Below, in pieces: positions 19,156 through 30,400 of a stretch of DNA of 64,000 bases. How positions within the stretch are numbered: the stretch's first letter is position 1; every line of letters begins with the position of its first letter. The DNA comes from Gammaproteobacteria bacterium 42_54_T18 (GTDB lineage: Bacteria; Pseudomonadota; Gammaproteobacteria; Pseudomonadales; Ketobacteraceae). The stretch is taken from assembly GCA_002163245.1 (NCBI GenBank), contig MAAL01000037.1, positions 40,449-104,448 of the forward strand. The letters are read 5' to 3'. Below the pieces are notes generated by a model. That model worked only from the letters and a program-made list of their open reading frames with translations. It ran no database searches and was not told the origin of the DNA. The position numbers were made by a program, and so were the translations under genes.

Positions 19156-21171
19156 CTAATGAAATAATTCTTTTGGAAATCGCGACAAAATAGTTTCTAG
19201 TTCATCCGCCCGAAAAGGTTTTTGCATAAAATCATCCATTCCTGCTTCCAAACAACTTTTTTGACATTCCGTACTTTCATTCGCCGTCAGTGCAATAATG
19301 GGCACATGCCGGTCTTGTGTTTTTTCCCAGGAACGAATCAATCGAGTAGCCTCAAATCCATCCATAATTGGCATTTCACAATCCATAAGCACCACATCGT
19401 AATGCTTATCTTGAATCGCATCGATAGCCTCTTCACCATTATTAGTAACATCGGTGCTTATACCCAAACGCTTTAGTGCACCTTTGGCGATAATTTGATT
19501 CACTTCATTATCTTCTACCAAAAGAGCTCGGTATGTCTGATGGTCTTTCACGGATTTTACCGTATTATTGGTCACTATTTGGTGATGCACATCAGATTGC
19601 CGCCCTAGCGCAACAGTAAGAGCGTCGTAAACTAAATGCTTTCGCATAGGTTTAATAATAAAAACATCAACGCCATTATCAGATGCCAAAGTCGCATTCA
19701 ACCCATCTCGATCAGCCGCTAGCAAAACAACTTTTAGGTGCCCAAGCTCAGTCGAATTATTAATCTTTTTCGCCAATTCTAAACCGTCACCATGAGCTTT
19801 ATGCAAGTCAATCATAACAAAATCAAAACTTGCATCCTCTCGACTTGCGGTGTGTAGCATACCAATTGCATGATCAACGCTACCAGTAACATCTGTCTTT
19901 ATATGCCATTCTTTCGCATAACGTTGCAAATGTGACCTGTCGCCTACAGAGTCATTCACCAATAGCATTTTTTTATTCGCTAAATTGCAGTGTTCCGATG
20001 CATACGTTTCACCTTTAGGCATCACAAGTGTTAACTTGAAGGTAGCGCCCACCCCATCCGTTGATCGCAACGTTATCTTTCCATTCATACGATCCACCAA
20101 ATCTTTACATATTGCCAGCCCAACCCCCATACCACCAAACCGATCAGATAAATGTCCGCCAGGTGTAGAAAACGCACGACCTATATCTTGGCAGCGCGCT
20201 TCAGGTATCCCAGATCCTGTATCCATTACTTCTATTTGAATCGTAGCGGTGGTATCACTTTCCACATCACAACTCGCTCGAACAGTGACTCCACCTTCGG
20301 TAGTATGCTTAAAAGCATTATTTAATAGGCTCTGTAATATTTGATGAAACCGATCAGGGTCACCAACAACCGTTTCAGGTACATAAGGGGACACCAATGT
20401 TGCTAACTCTAGATTATGTTTATGGGCAATAGGCAAATAGCGGTCAACGATATCATCCAAAACCATTCTAAAATTAAAAGTGATTTCACGAAATTCAAAT
20501 TTATCACTTTCCATTTGCGTATAATCCATCATCTCTCCAATGGACTTTTGCAAATCACGGCCTGCATTAAATGCTCGGTTCAAATCATCCTCTAACAAAG
20601 GCGGCAAACCATCGCTATCAATCGTTTCCCCTACTACATTCATCAACAAATTAATTGAAAGCCTTAGCTCTTGACTCATGTGATGTAGAAAATGACTCTT
20701 AGCCTTGGATGTATTTTGGAATTCTGTTAGTTTGTCAGCGACGATTTGGCATTCTTTTACGTGCGCTTCAATATTTTGAAACATCACCAGTACGTTGCCA
20801 TGTAGCGAAGACACACTAAACTGCAAGGCAAAACGCTCTCCACTTTTCTTAGACGCTATGACTGGCTGCTGCCATTGGTTTGGGTTGGCATGAAGGTAGT
20901 CTTTTAAATAGGCGGGGACATTACACTGATATTCTCTCGGGCACGGAATATAGTGATCAAAAAACGCTCCGACCACAAGCCCTTTGCTAATTCCGAACAA
21001 TGACGTCAAAGCATCATTGCTCGCTAACATACGGCCACTTTGATCAAATAAAATAGCGGCAGCTTCTAAAGCGCCAATAAATTCTGTCGCCGAAAGCGCT
21101 TCATCCACCGACACTGCCTTTTGCGGCGCATTATCTTGTGCTTGATTGTTTCCAGTCATTGCCTTACCCAT
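19156..21171 (-). CDS. hybrid sensor kinase-like protein with His-to-Gln in the H-box
   Basis: This 671-residue soluble protein has a PAS domain (about 30-145), a HisKA-like segment, an HATPase_c domain, and two receivers. The H-box reads FLHHMSQELRLSI: residue 167, normally the phosphoacceptor His, is Gln (codon CAA). The ATPase boxes look intact (LLNNAFKHT, MDTGSGIP, GGMGVGLAI). The first receiver has MIDLHKAHGDG and the second has LMDCEMPIMDGFEA, both with a phosphorylatable Asp. It could be a pseudokinase, or a receiver scaffold phosphorylated by another kinase. It sits upstream of and probably shares an operon with the degenerate GGDEF/EAL gene. Confidence 0.9.
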   Translation of the reverse strand: MGKAMTGNNQAQDNAPQKAVSVDEALSATEFIGALEAAAILFDQSGRMLASNDALTSLFGISKGLVVGAFFDHYIPCPREYQCNVPAYLKDYLHANPNQWQQPVIASKKSGERFALQFSVSSLHGNVLVMFQNIEAHVKECQIVADKLTEFQNTSKAKSHFLHHMSQELRLSINLLMNVVGETIDSDGLPPLLEDDLNRAFNAGRDLQKSIGEMMDYTQMESDKFEFREITFNFRMVLDDIVDRYLPIAHKHNLELATLVSPYVPETVVGDPDRFHQILQSLLNNAFKHTTEGGVTVRASCDVESDTTATIQIEVMDTGSGIPEARCQDIGRAFSTPGGHLSDRFGGMGVGLAICKDLVDRMNGKITLRSTDGVGATFKLTLVMPKGETYASEHCNLANKKMLLVNDSVGDRSHLQRYAKEWHIKTDVTGSVDHAIGMLHTASREDASFDFVMIDLHKAHGDGLELAKKINNSTELGHLKVVLLAADRDGLNATLASDNGVDVFIIKPMRKHLVYDALTVALGRQSDVHHQIVTNNTVKSVKDHQTYRALLVEDNEVNQIIAKGALKRLGISTDVTNNGEEAIDAIQDKHYDVVLMDCEMPIMDGFEATRLIRSWEKTQDRHVPIIALTANESTECQKSCLEAGMDDFMQKPFRADELETILSRFPKELFH

Positions 21172-21222
21172 AGTCCATTTTCACCCCCTCTTTTTGAGTA
21201 TAGATGGCTTAAGGTAAGTCGC

Positions 21223-21270
21223 TAAAAAAAAAGGTCCGCTTAGTAAATAACCAAGCAGGCCTCTATTTTT
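21223..21270. terminator. bidirectional rho-independent terminator downstream of argG
   Basis: The arms AGGTCCGCTT (21232-21241) and AAGCAGGCCT (21253-21262) pair except for one mismatch (one G-U). An A-run precedes them and a T-rich run follows. On the minus strand this gives a stem followed by nine T residues just after argG. Confidence 0.75.
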
Positions 21271-21312
21271 TTCTTTATTTTCAAGCAGTTGAAAGATCTC
21301 TTCAACTAAAAC

Positions 21313-22527
21313 TTAGAGCTTTCTTCCTTTCCCAGCAGCAATTCGTAACCTAAGTGCATTCAGTTTAATAAAGCCTTCTGCATCTTTTTGGTTATAGGCA
21401 CCGGCATCGTCTTCAAACGTTGCAATGTTTTCATCAAACAGGGTTTCCTCTGATCGACGACCAACAACGGTGACATTTCCTTTGTAAAGCTTCACACGAA
21501 CATCGCCGCTCACATGCTTCTGGGTATTATCAATCAGAGCCTGTAGAGCTTCTCTCTCTGGGGACCACCAATATCCATTATAAATTAACGATGCGTATCT
21601 AGGCATTAATTCATCTTTTAAATGGGCAGCTTCACGATCCAGAGTAATAGACTCAATCGCTCGATGCGCACGCAACATAATAGTGCCAGCTGGTGTTTCA
21701 TAACAACCTCGAGCTTTCATGCCAACATATCTATTCTCAACAATATCCAAGCGACCAACACCGTTTTCTCCACCTATTTTATTCAGGTATTCCATCACTG
21801 TTGCAGGAGATGTTGGTTTACCGTCAACGGCAACAATGTCACCCTTCTCGAAGCTTAACTCAACATATGTAGGCTCGTTTGGCGACTTTTCCGGAGAAAC
21901 ACTCCAGCGCCACATATCCTCTTCAGCTTCTGTCCAAGGGTCTTCTAATGGACCACCTTCATAAGAAATATGCAGCAAGTTAGCATCCATTGAATAAGGT
22001 GACTTCTTGCCACGTTTCATTTCAACAGCAATATTGTGCTTTTCAGCATAGGCCAGTAAGGATTCTCGTGAAGTCAGATCCCAATCTCTCCAGGGCGCTA
22101 TTACTTGGATACCTGGGGCTAGTGCATACGCACCTAGCTCAAAGCGTACCTGATCATTGCCTTTACCTGTTGCTCCATGTGAAATCGCGTCAGCTCCAGT
22201 TTCTTGAGCTATTTCAACCAAACGTCGAGCAATTAGAGGACGAGCAATGGATGTTCCCAGCAGGTATTCACCCTCATAAATGGTGTTCGCGCGGAACATC
22301 GGGTATACATAGTTAGCAGCAAACTCTTCTCGTAAATCTTCAATGTAAATTTCCTTCACACCCATCGCTTCTGCTTTGGCTCGAGCAGGCTCAACTTCTT
22401 CCCCCTGACCTAAATCAGCAGTGAACGTCACCACCTCACATTGATACTCATCCTGTAACCATTTAACAATAACGGATGTGTCTAAGCCGCCAGAATAGGC
22501 TAATACTACTTTTTTGATGTCGGACAT
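21313..22527 (-). CDS. argG: argininosuccinate synthase
   Basis: ArgG condenses citrulline and aspartate with ATP to argininosuccinate, the penultimate step of arginine synthesis. The 404-residue protein starts [15 protein letters not shown] (ATP pyrophosphatase loop) and contains [24 protein letters not shown] and [15 protein letters not shown], all typical of the family. The length matches the common bacterial type. A good terminator follows. It lies upstream of nothing on its strand and next to motY, an arrangement also found, as I recall, in Pseudomonas. Confidence 0.98.
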   Translation of the reverse strand: MSDIKKVVLAYSGGLDTSVIVKWLQDEYQCEVVTFTADLGQGEEVEPARAKAEAMGVKEIYIEDLREEFAANYVYPMFRANTIYEGEYLLGTSIARPLIARRLVEIAQETGADAISHGATGKGNDQVRFELGAYALAPGIQVIAPWRDWDLTSRESLLAYAEKHNIAVEMKRGKKSPYSMDANLLHISYEGGPLEDPWTEAEEDMWRWSVSPEKSPNEPTYVELSFEKGDIVAVDGKPTSPATVMEYLNKIGGENGVGRLDIVENRYVGMKARGCYETPAGTIMLRAHRAIESITLDREAAHLKDELMPRYASLIYNGYWWSPEREALQALIDNTQKHVSGDVRVKLYKGNVTVVGRRSEETLFDENIATFEDDAGAYNQKDAEGFIKLNALRLRIAAGKGRKL

Positions 22528-22652
22528 GGGCTAGGAACCTAGGTTAAATTCATCTCTAATAGAAGGGGGCATATTCTACAACGAACTGGCGTTTGACTCT
22601 AGTGCCCGAGATAACAGCACTCTAAATAAGAATTGATGTATTTCAATCAAAC

Positions 22653-23552
22653 CTACGTTTTTTGGTTCCAAGCCTCAGTTTTAACAAGCTGTACAAATAC
22701 TCGACGATTTTTCGCCCTATTAGACTTATTAGAATTTCTCACCAAAGGGCGTGTCTCACCGTGATAGCGCATAGTAATCATGCTTGGATCAACCCCGCTA
22801 TGCTCTAAATACCGCTGTACAGCCCGAGCACGTAGGCGTGAAAGCTCCCAATTGTGACCTCGCCTCCCTTCATTATCGGCGTAACCGTCAACATAAATGT
22901 GCTCAACCTCAGCATCAAGTTCAATATAACGCGCCAACAAATCCAGTCGCTTAAGTAACTTCCCTCGTATCCGCCATTTGTCAGTCCGGAAATTTAAGGT
23001 TGAATGGCGTAATTTTTCGAAATTTGATGGAAACAATCCAGCAACACAAGAAAGATAACCTGCATAGGCATCCTGAAAATTAACAGGACTAACATCAACT
23101 CTCAGCTTTTTATGATTGTGCCATCCCGACAATACAATAGCCGGATTCATACCTTCATACAGCTCGTCTAAAAACCAATTCGCCCATTTATCGTCTAATG
23201 TTAGGGGCCTATTACCCTTTGCCAGCTTCACTGTAGCGATTGACTTATCCCTTATACCAGTCTTCCACAAAGGGGCTATTACCTTTATCTCTGCCTCCCC
23301 TGTAGATATTGCGGCTCGTTCTGACTCCACATAAAACTGCAAATTTTGGCCCGACTGGTGGAGAAAAACAACCTCACCATAGTCTGGGACTTGCTGCCAT
23401 AAGCGACACTCCAAAGGGGAAGGGTCAAGATGCCACTGTGCCGTTTCTAAGGACGCACCGAATTCAGTAGCCTTCAACGTCAAAGGCATCATCAAAGCTG
23501 CACTGACTATCAGTACCCTCCACAACAACATCACATTCATTTCAAACCCCAT
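22653..23552 (-). CDS. motY: sodium-type flagellar motor protein MotY
   Basis: MotY forms the T-ring around the flagellar basal body and holds the PomAB stator in sodium-driven motors. The roughly 299-residue protein has a signal peptide. A MotY N-terminal domain follows, beginning GASLETAQWHLDPSPLECRL and continuing PDYGEVVF. A C-terminal OmpA-like peptidoglycan-binding domain has YVDGYADNEGRRGHNWELSR and RAKNRRVFVQL. I chose the ATG at 23552. A TTG at 23579 and an ATG at 23540 are alternatives. No other flagellar genes are nearby, as is usual for motY. Confidence 0.88.
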   Translation of the reverse strand: MGFEMNVMLLWRVLIVSAALMMPLTLKATEFGASLETAQWHLDPSPLECRLWQQVPDYGEVVFLHQSGQNLQFYVESERAAISTGEAEIKVIAPLWKTGIRDKSIATVKLAKGNRPLTLDDKWANWFLDELYEGMNPAIVLSGWHNHKKLRVDVSPVNFQDAYAGYLSCVAGLFPSNFEKLRHSTLNFRTDKWRIRGKLLKRLDLLARYIELDAEVEHIYVDGYADNEGRRGHNWELSRLRARAVQRYLEHSGVDPSMITMRYHGETRPLVRNSNKSNRAKNRRVFVQLVKTEAWNQKT

Positions 23553-23763
23553 ATCACTCTTTAACTCTGACCTATTCAACTTATATCGGCAACCAGCCTA
23601 AGATATTGAGAGGCCTTTATTGTTGGATTTAGTATAGACCCTCAACCATTAAGGTGCTCTTTAGTTGAATTGTGCTCAGGAGTTAAGTAGCATCGCAGCC
23701 CAAAGTACACACATTGCGATTCTAAAAAGTTGCATCAAAAAAATCAGTAAGGATCCGACCCCA

Positions 23764-24402
23764 ATGAGCAATAACGACAAATCACTTCTAGCGACACGAT
23801 TTCGAGGTTTTTTGCCTGTTGTTATTGACGTGGAAACAGGAGGATTTAACTCCCAGACCGATGCTTTGTTAGAAATTGCGGCCGTTATGGTGTCAATGGA
23901 TGATGAAGGTCTTCTCTATGTTAGTGGTAGCCATCATTACCACGTAACCCCCTTTGAGGGAGCTAATCTTGAAAAAGAGGCGTTAGAGTTCACTGGGATA
24001 GACCCTTATCACCCATTTCGTAACGCGGTAGATGAGAAAGATGCTCTGACGGATATTTTTGCCCCCATCCGACAGCAGATCAAGGCTGAAGGTTGCACTC
24101 GTGCCGTTCTCGTTGGTCATAACGCTGTATTTGATCACGATTTCGTCAAAGCTGCCGCTTCGAGACAAAATATCAAGCGTAATCCTTTCCACCCCTTTTC
24201 TTGTTTTGATACCGCGACACTGGCCGGATTAGCCGTGGGACAGACAGTGTTAGCAAAAGCCTGTCGAGCAGCGAACATCCCTTTTGACAACAAAGAAGCT
24301 CACTCAGCTATTTATGACGCCAAACGTACGGCAGAGTTATTTTGTTATATCGTCAACCGCTGGCAACAATTAGGTGGACTAGAAGGCATTGAACTGGGTT
24401 AA
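23764..24402 (+). CDS. rnt: ribonuclease T
   Basis: RNase T is a DnaQ-type 3'-5' exoribonuclease that trims tRNA and other stable RNA 3' ends. From the ATG at 23764 (AGGA upstream) the protein has about 212 residues. [17 protein letters not shown] holds the first Asp-x-Glu pair. [13 protein letters not shown] holds motif [16 protein letters not shown] holds the catalytic His and last Asp. A longer frame starts upstream but adds a segment outside the family. It is divergent from motY. Confidence 0.96.
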   Translation: MSNNDKSLLATRFRGFLPVVIDVETGGFNSQTDALLEIAAVMVSMDDEGLLYVSGSHHYHVTPFEGANLEKEALEFTGIDPYHPFRNAVDEKDALTDIFAPIRQQIKAEGCTRAVLVGHNAVFDHDFVKAAASRQNIKRNPFHPFSCFDTATLAGLAVGQTVLAKACRAANIPFDNKEAHSAIYDAKRTAELFCYIVNRWQQLGGLEGIELG

Positions 24403-24540
24403 CGCTCAAAAAGGGTTTGTCAAAACAAAGTGCTACTGGTGTCATATCTCTATTTGTATTCCATGCTAAACTTACAAGTCAAGCGCTGCTTAGCTTAGCC
24501 TAGGTTACAAAACAGGATACAATTCAGGTAACACACGACA

Positions 24541-27357
24541 TTGACGATCACTTTAAAAAACAAAGACTCGTTACAAGAGCGCAACCATCAACAAAGGCTT
24601 TGGTCCTTCACCCTATTTCTCTTATTAAGCTTCTGCGCTCTTAATGCTTTCGGCACGCTTTCCCCCCCCCCTTACTTAAACGCCCCCCCTCCCGTACAGC
24701 TATTAGAATCATCAAGTTCCGCAGAAGAGATAGCTAACTTCAACATTCAATATATTCGAAATTTAGACAATAACACATGGCAACCCTATCCCGAGGAACA
24801 TATCAATCTTGGTTTTGTTGACCACCCTGTCTGGATAAAAATCAAGCTCCCCCCCTCCCCAACAACAAACACTTACTTGCTTGAATTCGCTAATAATAAA
24901 ATAGCGCAAATTGATGTCTATATTGAAACCAACCACCTCAGCAGTCAGTCTTCTCTTTCACACATGCAGCTTTTAGAAAGCACACCACTAAGCCAACGAT
25001 TCGTATTCAACAGTAATTACATTTTCCCTATCAACCTCACACCAGATCAAAACACCACTCTTTATATTAAAGTCGCCAACACTTACCCCATAAAATTACC
25101 CATATACATGTGGGACAAAGAAACCTTTGCACAAAAAACTAACGATCGTACATTTTTTAACGGTATCTACTTTGGTTCCGTTCTCATTATGGCGCTGTAT
25201 AACTTATGCTTATTCTTTTTTGTTAAAGACCGTAGTTATGCAAACTATGTCATATTTATTGTAACTCTTGCCATCTTCGTCGCCTTTGACAAGGGACTTA
25301 CAATTCAATATTTTTGGTATAATACCCCCGAACTAAATCACCGATTTTATACCCTGGCGATATCACTAGGAGCCCTATCATCCGCCCGTTTTACAATGAG
25401 TTTTTTGTCGCTTCAAGAAAGTGCGCCAAAAGTATACCGAGGGTTGGATATACTTAGCTGGTGCTGGGTAGCAGTAATTATTGCGTCTATACTCAGTGGC
25501 TCCCCAATATTACTCGGCGTGGTATTTGTTTTGTTACTGCCTGGTGGAACAGCACTATTCTTGGCTGGTGTCTATATGTGGAAACAAGGTATGCCAGAGG
25601 CATCCTTCTACACTATTGCCTGGATAACACTCGTTCATGCTGTACTAGGCTATTCTGCCAGCTTTCTGGGTTTCATCCCCTACTCTGCCTGGCTAGACAA
25701 CCTCATACAAGTAACCAACATTCTAGAAGCAGCGCTACTGTCTTTAGGGTTAGCTTACCGTATTAATACACTTAATAGAGACAAGCAAAAAGCCTTTACA
25801 TCAGCAAAAGCCAAAAGTGATTTACTCGCAACAATGAGCCATGAAATCCGCACGCCAATGAATGGCATTCTCGGTATGGCACAACTACTAAAAGACACAA
25901 AACTTTCTTCACAGCAAAAACATTATTTAAAAACTATCCTAGGTTCAGGTCAAACACTGCTAACCATCCTCAACGACATTCTTGATCATTCAAAAATAGA
26001 AGCTGGAAAGCTAGAAATTGAATCCATCCCTTTTAATATACGCCAAACATTGGATGAGACTGCCTCAATATTTGCGACCCGAGCTGCAGATAAAATGTTG
26101 TACTTCAATATTTACATGGGACCAACAGTACCTCTAGCCTTAGACGGTGATCCAACACGCATAAGGCAAGTACTTACCAATTTATTAAGCAACGCCTTTA
26201 AATTTACCGATGAAGGTAGTGTTGTTGTTAATGTGACATTACAAGAGCCCAACAACAATACGCCTATGTTGTTAATTGAAGTCGAAGACCAGGGCATAGG
26301 CATCCCAAAAGACAAGCTTAACAAGCTGTTTAAGAGTTTTTCTCAAACCGACGCATCTACTACCCGCCAATATGGGGGCACTGGATTAGGACTTTCTATT
26401 TCCAAACGTTTAGTTGAACTTATGGGTGGCGAAATTGGCGTCAAGAGCGAAGCAAGTAAAGGCTCTACCTTTTGGTTTTCCATTCCCATCGTTAATGGTC
26501 AGCAGTATATGCTGCCTTCTGACCCGACACTTATCAAAAAACTCTCATCGTTAAACGCTCTCATTATTTCACGCACAGCTCGCTTCACGACAATGTTAGA
26601 ACAGCACGCCGTTGTATGGAACATGCATTTTTCTCATGTGGAAACTATTGAGGAATTGCGCAAAACAGGGAAAACCAGCAACAAGAACTTCCATTACATT
26701 TTGATTGAGCTAACCAATCAATTTCATGACACCGCTGAAATCATTCGTTATATTAATCAAACAGAAAACTTTCAACATGCTCAACTCATTATTTCAGCGC
26801 CCGCGGGGACATCTGACTCGCGCCTTGATACAAGCCAACTAGAAAAAACACCCTGGATCATTGACCAGCCGTTTAGTATAAATCGCATATTCTATTTGAT
26901 CTTTAACTCACAGATACAAAGCACACAGAAAAACCCCATCATTGACATCAGCCGCCCTTTTGAAGGCCGCCAAGCTTTGGTTGTTGATGACAATGCCGTT
27001 AATCGCCAGGTCGCCTTGGCATTTTTAAAGAAGTTAGGAATAGATGCCGTTGCTGTTGCTAGTGGTCAAGAAGCAATTGACTTTATATGTACCGGCACAG
27101 CAGAGCACATTAACAACACGCTAGATTTGATCTTAATGGATTGTGAAATGCCCGGTGTCGACGGTTTTCAGGCCACACGATCTATTCGCTCTTGGGAGCA
27201 AAACAACACGAACTCAGCCCTTCCCATTATCGCCTTAAGTGCACACGCGATGGAAAGCCATAAGTCAGCATGTAGTGATGCAGGAATGAATGACTTTATT
27301 GCTAAACCTGTAGTATTTGATCATTTGAGAAAAACACTTGGTGAATACCTGAAATAA
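24541..27357 (+). CDS. 7TM hybrid sensor histidine kinase with periplasmic sensor
   Basis: The 938-residue protein has a signal sequence (about 20-40), a periplasmic 7TMR-DISMED2 domain (about 55-200; [13 protein letters not shown] ... VWIKIKL) and a seven-helix 7TMR-DISM membrane domain (about 205-410). HisKA follows with [15 protein letters not shown] (His434), then HATPase_c with [13 protein letters not shown]. Next is a degenerate receiver-like region with YILIELTNQ in place of the acidic site. A functional-looking C-terminal receiver has [11 protein letters not shown] (Asp867). The start appears to be a TTG at 24541 with AGGTAA upstream. No transcription-factor partner is adjacent. It is followed by a large palindrome. 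Confidence 0.9.
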   Translation: MTITLKNKDSLQERNHQQRLWSFTLFLLLSFCALNAFGTLSPPPYLNAPPPVQLLESSSSAEEIANFNIQYIRNLDNNTWQPYPEEHINLGFVDHPVWIKIKLPPSPTTNTYLLEFANNKIAQIDVYIETNHLSSQSSLSHMQLLESTPLSQRFVFNSNYIFPINLTPDQNTTLYIKVANTYPIKLPIYMWDKETFAQKTNDRTFFNGIYFGSVLIMALYNLCLFFFVKDRSYANYVIFIVTLAIFVAFDKGLTIQYFWYNTPELNHRFYTLAISLGALSSARFTMSFLSLQESAPKVYRGLDILSWCWVAVIIASILSGSPILLGVVFVLLLPGGTALFLAGVYMWKQGMPEASFYTIAWITLVHAVLGYSASFLGFIPYSAWLDNLIQVTNILEAALLSLGLAYRINTLNRDKQKAFTSAKAKSDLLATMSHEIRTPMNGILGMAQLLKDTKLSSQQKHYLKTILGSGQTLLTILNDILDHSKIEAGKLEIESIPFNIRQTLDETASIFATRAADKMLYFNIYMGPTVPLALDGDPTRIRQVLTNLLSNAFKFTDEGSVVVNVTLQEPNNNTPMLLIEVEDQGIGIPKDKLNKLFKSFSQTDASTTRQYGGTGLGLSISKRLVELMGGEIGVKSEASKGSTFWFSIPIVNGQQYMLPSDPTLIKKLSSLNALIISRTARFTTMLEQHAVVWNMHFSHVETIEELRKTGKTSNKNFHYILIELTNQFHDTAEIIRYINQTENFQHAQLIISAPAGTSDSRLDTSQLEKTPWIIDQPFSINRIFYLIFNSQIQSTQKNPIIDISRPFEGRQALVVDDNAVNRQVALAFLKKLGIDAVAVASGQEAIDFICTGTAEHINNTLDLILMDCEMPGVDGFQATRSIRSWEQNNTNSALPIIALSAHAMESHKSACSDAGMNDFIAKPVVFDHLRKTLGEYLK

Positions 27358-27365
27358 CCTAAGAA

Positions 27366-27401
27366 TTTAGTGGGAAAGGCAGCGCTGCCTTTCCCACTAA
27401 A
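27366..27401. terminator. perfect 36-base palindrome between convergent genes
   Basis: The left arm 27366-27383 (TTTAGTGGGAAAGGCAGC) is followed immediately by its exact reverse complement at 27384-27401. It lies nine bases after the kinase stop and nine before the stop of the convergent lipoprotein gene. It most likely acts as a bidirectional terminator, though the T-tracts are short. Confidence 0.7.
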
Positions 27402-27410
27402 TAAGCACTA

Positions 27411-30400
27411 TCAATTAGCCCCACTCCCCCCTTCACTTAACCACTGGTTAATCAATATATATTGTGATGAGCCAGTATTGTAATTCATTTGACCAGAGCC
27501 ACTACAATCACTCAACAAACAGCCTGGGAAACTAGCACTCGCATTACCCGGCTCATAATACCCAGCCGCTACATGACAGCCGGTACATGTAGGCAATACA
27601 TTGTTGGTATAAGATACCTGCGTCGCTTCGTTCACCGCAGAGCTGTTATCAGAATTCAACGTATTCGCCGTCGCTCGAACCTCAAAGCTATACGATGTGT
27701 AAGGGTCTAAACCACTCATCTGTTGACTCACAGCATCGACTGCAGTTGTTATCACTGGAGAGCCATCAACAAACACCGTATAGGTAGCCGGATCACCTTC
27801 CACAAGACTCCAGCTCACGGTAATTTGACTCGTGCTATTAGCCGCTGCCGACACTCCTGAAGGCGCTGCGGGCACAGTGGCTCCGCTTGATGCCCCCGAT
27901 AAGCTTGACTGCTCACCTCCCGATACTGCCCTTACTGTATAGCTGTATAGCGTTCCACTTGTCAGGCCTGTATCGGTAAAACTATTGGAGCCAGGTGTTC
28001 CCACTTGCCCACCATTACGATACACAATATAACTGGTCACACCACCAGTAGGGGCGCTCCAACTAATATCAATTTGAGTGGTATCATTGCCACTGTTAGC
28101 ACTCGCAGAAACACCCGAAGGCGCATTAGGCGTAGTCGTCGCCGTATCCGTGTTTGAATCCGCAGACTCTTGAGTGTTTTTGACTGCCCTAACGGTATAA
28201 CTATAAAATGTCCCCTCTGTTCGCCCGGTATCATTAAAACTGATTCCCGTCGTCGTCCCAGCCAAACCGCCATCACGGTAGATGGCATAGCTATCGACAT
28301 TACCCGTCGCAGCCGTCCAACTTAGGGCAATAATAGTACCACTGGTTGTTGAGGCAGCGATATTTGTTGGTGCATTTGGCGCAGACGTAGCAAGTATTGC
28401 AGAAGATGCATCCCCCTGATCACTACCCTGAGTTGCTTTAAGCGTATAGCTGTATTGCGTACCCGCCGTTAAACCCGTATCTGGTATTGTTGTATTGCTC
28501 GTCGTGCCAATTGAGCCTCCATCTCTGAACACTTCATAACTAGTGGCGTTTGCAGCAGGGGCACTCCAACTTAAATCAATACGCCCCGTATTAATAACAC
28601 TCGCAACGGGGGCTGCTGGTGTTAATGACAGGGTCGTTTCTATTGCAGGGGGAGACGCAACGGAAACCTCTGAATTAAACACCGCTTTAACGGTATAAGT
28701 GTAGGCAGTGTTATTGGTTAAATTAGTATCGCTATAATTTGTACTTGTTACGCCTGAAGCAATAACGTTTGCGTCCCGTAATACTGTATAGGTATCCGCG
28801 GTATACCCTGTCGGTCCAGTCCACGCCAAATCAATCTGTGTTGCATTACTGGTCCCATTCACTGTCGCGGTCAATGCCGTAGGTTCAGTCGTTCCCACTG
28901 CGGCTGTACGAACCGTATTCGTAGTTATGGTTACTGATTCCTCCGAACCTGCGACGGTTGATACTTGATAGGTATAATCAGTATAAGGAGTTAACCCTGT
29001 ATCTGAGAACGATGTAACAGTGGGCGTCGCAATAGCAATACTATTACGATAAATACGGTACGTATCCAAACCACCTGATACGGGAGCATCCCACACCAAA
29101 TCAATTTCCGATGTATCATTAACAGCATCCAACGTTGCCACTGCATTACCTGGGGGTAATGGTATCACCGTCACAGCAACAACATTAGATGCCACTGACT
29201 CCTGTACTGTATCACTTGCTGTTACGCTATAGCTGTATTCTGTACCAGCAATCAAGCCACTATCGGAATAGCTCAGGTTTGTTGTGCTGGCGATTTCATC
29301 CGCTCCTTGATACACATGATATAGCGAAACATTCCCTGCAGGGGCAGCCCATGTCAAATCGATTTGTTGGGTATCAACTGCACTACCTGCCAAGCTATTT
29401 GGTACCAGTACTGCCGTTGTAGCCGATGTTAAAGCAGATGCATTTGAACTTGCACTACCAATGATAGCGGTTACGGTATATTCGTAAGTTGTATCATCAG
29501 CTAAACCCGAGTCGGTATATTGTGTTGCTGATAATGACACTATTTCTACCGAATCTCGAAATACACGATAGCTGTCTGGGGCAATACCTGTTGGTGCGTC
29601 CCAACTAATATCAATTTCTGAGGTATTGTTCGTACTATCAATAACTGCACTCACATTCACCGGCACCAAAGTACCTGATGGCGTTGAATCAATCGATATC
29701 TCGCCAAAACCAATAGGAGGTGACCCCGTACAGGATGCTGATGTAGTAGACAAACTCCCATCGGCATCCGCAACTTGATAAAACACTGTATCAATACCAC
29801 GTACAAAAGGGTCCGTCAGTTGATAACTTACCGCTAAATTTCCTGCATCAATAGACAAAGTTCCCAAGGTTCCAGCATTCACGGAAACTACCTCTACCCC
29901 ACCGTCCCCCAATGAGTCCGTTGCTAACATACTTACCACTGGTACCGAAGCCAACAACCCAGTCGATAGCAAACCAGAAGCATCTGCTGTTAAACACTCA
30001 GCAACAGGTGAACGATTGGCTGTCGTTATGCTTTGTGTTGTGCTAACAGCGGTGCCATTCTCATTGGTTACCGTGAGCTCTAGGGTATATTCCCCTCCCG
30101 GCACATCTGGTGAAAATGAACTAATAATTCCCGCATCACTGGTGAAATTCGTCGTTGATGTTGATGGAACGTTACTAAACTGCCATTGATAACTGTCTGC
30201 AAAAAAGCTTCCCGTTGCATCAACGCTAACAACATCATCTATTGTCGGTGTAAGGTTTGAAATAATAAACGTTGGTACTGGAATTCCGGGAGCATCCGGT
30301 ATCGTTTGCCCTAAGCCCTCTAAATGCGCCCGTAGTATATCAACAGGTTTATCATAATCAGCACTTGCAGTTGAACCATTATAACCAGACCAAAACCTAT

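Noticed and set aside
22632..22649. TTGAT...ATCAA inverted repeat near the end of motY
   Set aside because: The half-sites are eight bases apart rather than four, so it is not an FNR site, and it does not lie upstream of a gene start.
23665..24402. Longer RNase T starting at 23665
   Set aside because: The added N-terminal 33 residues do not belong to the family, and AGGA precedes the ATG at 23764.
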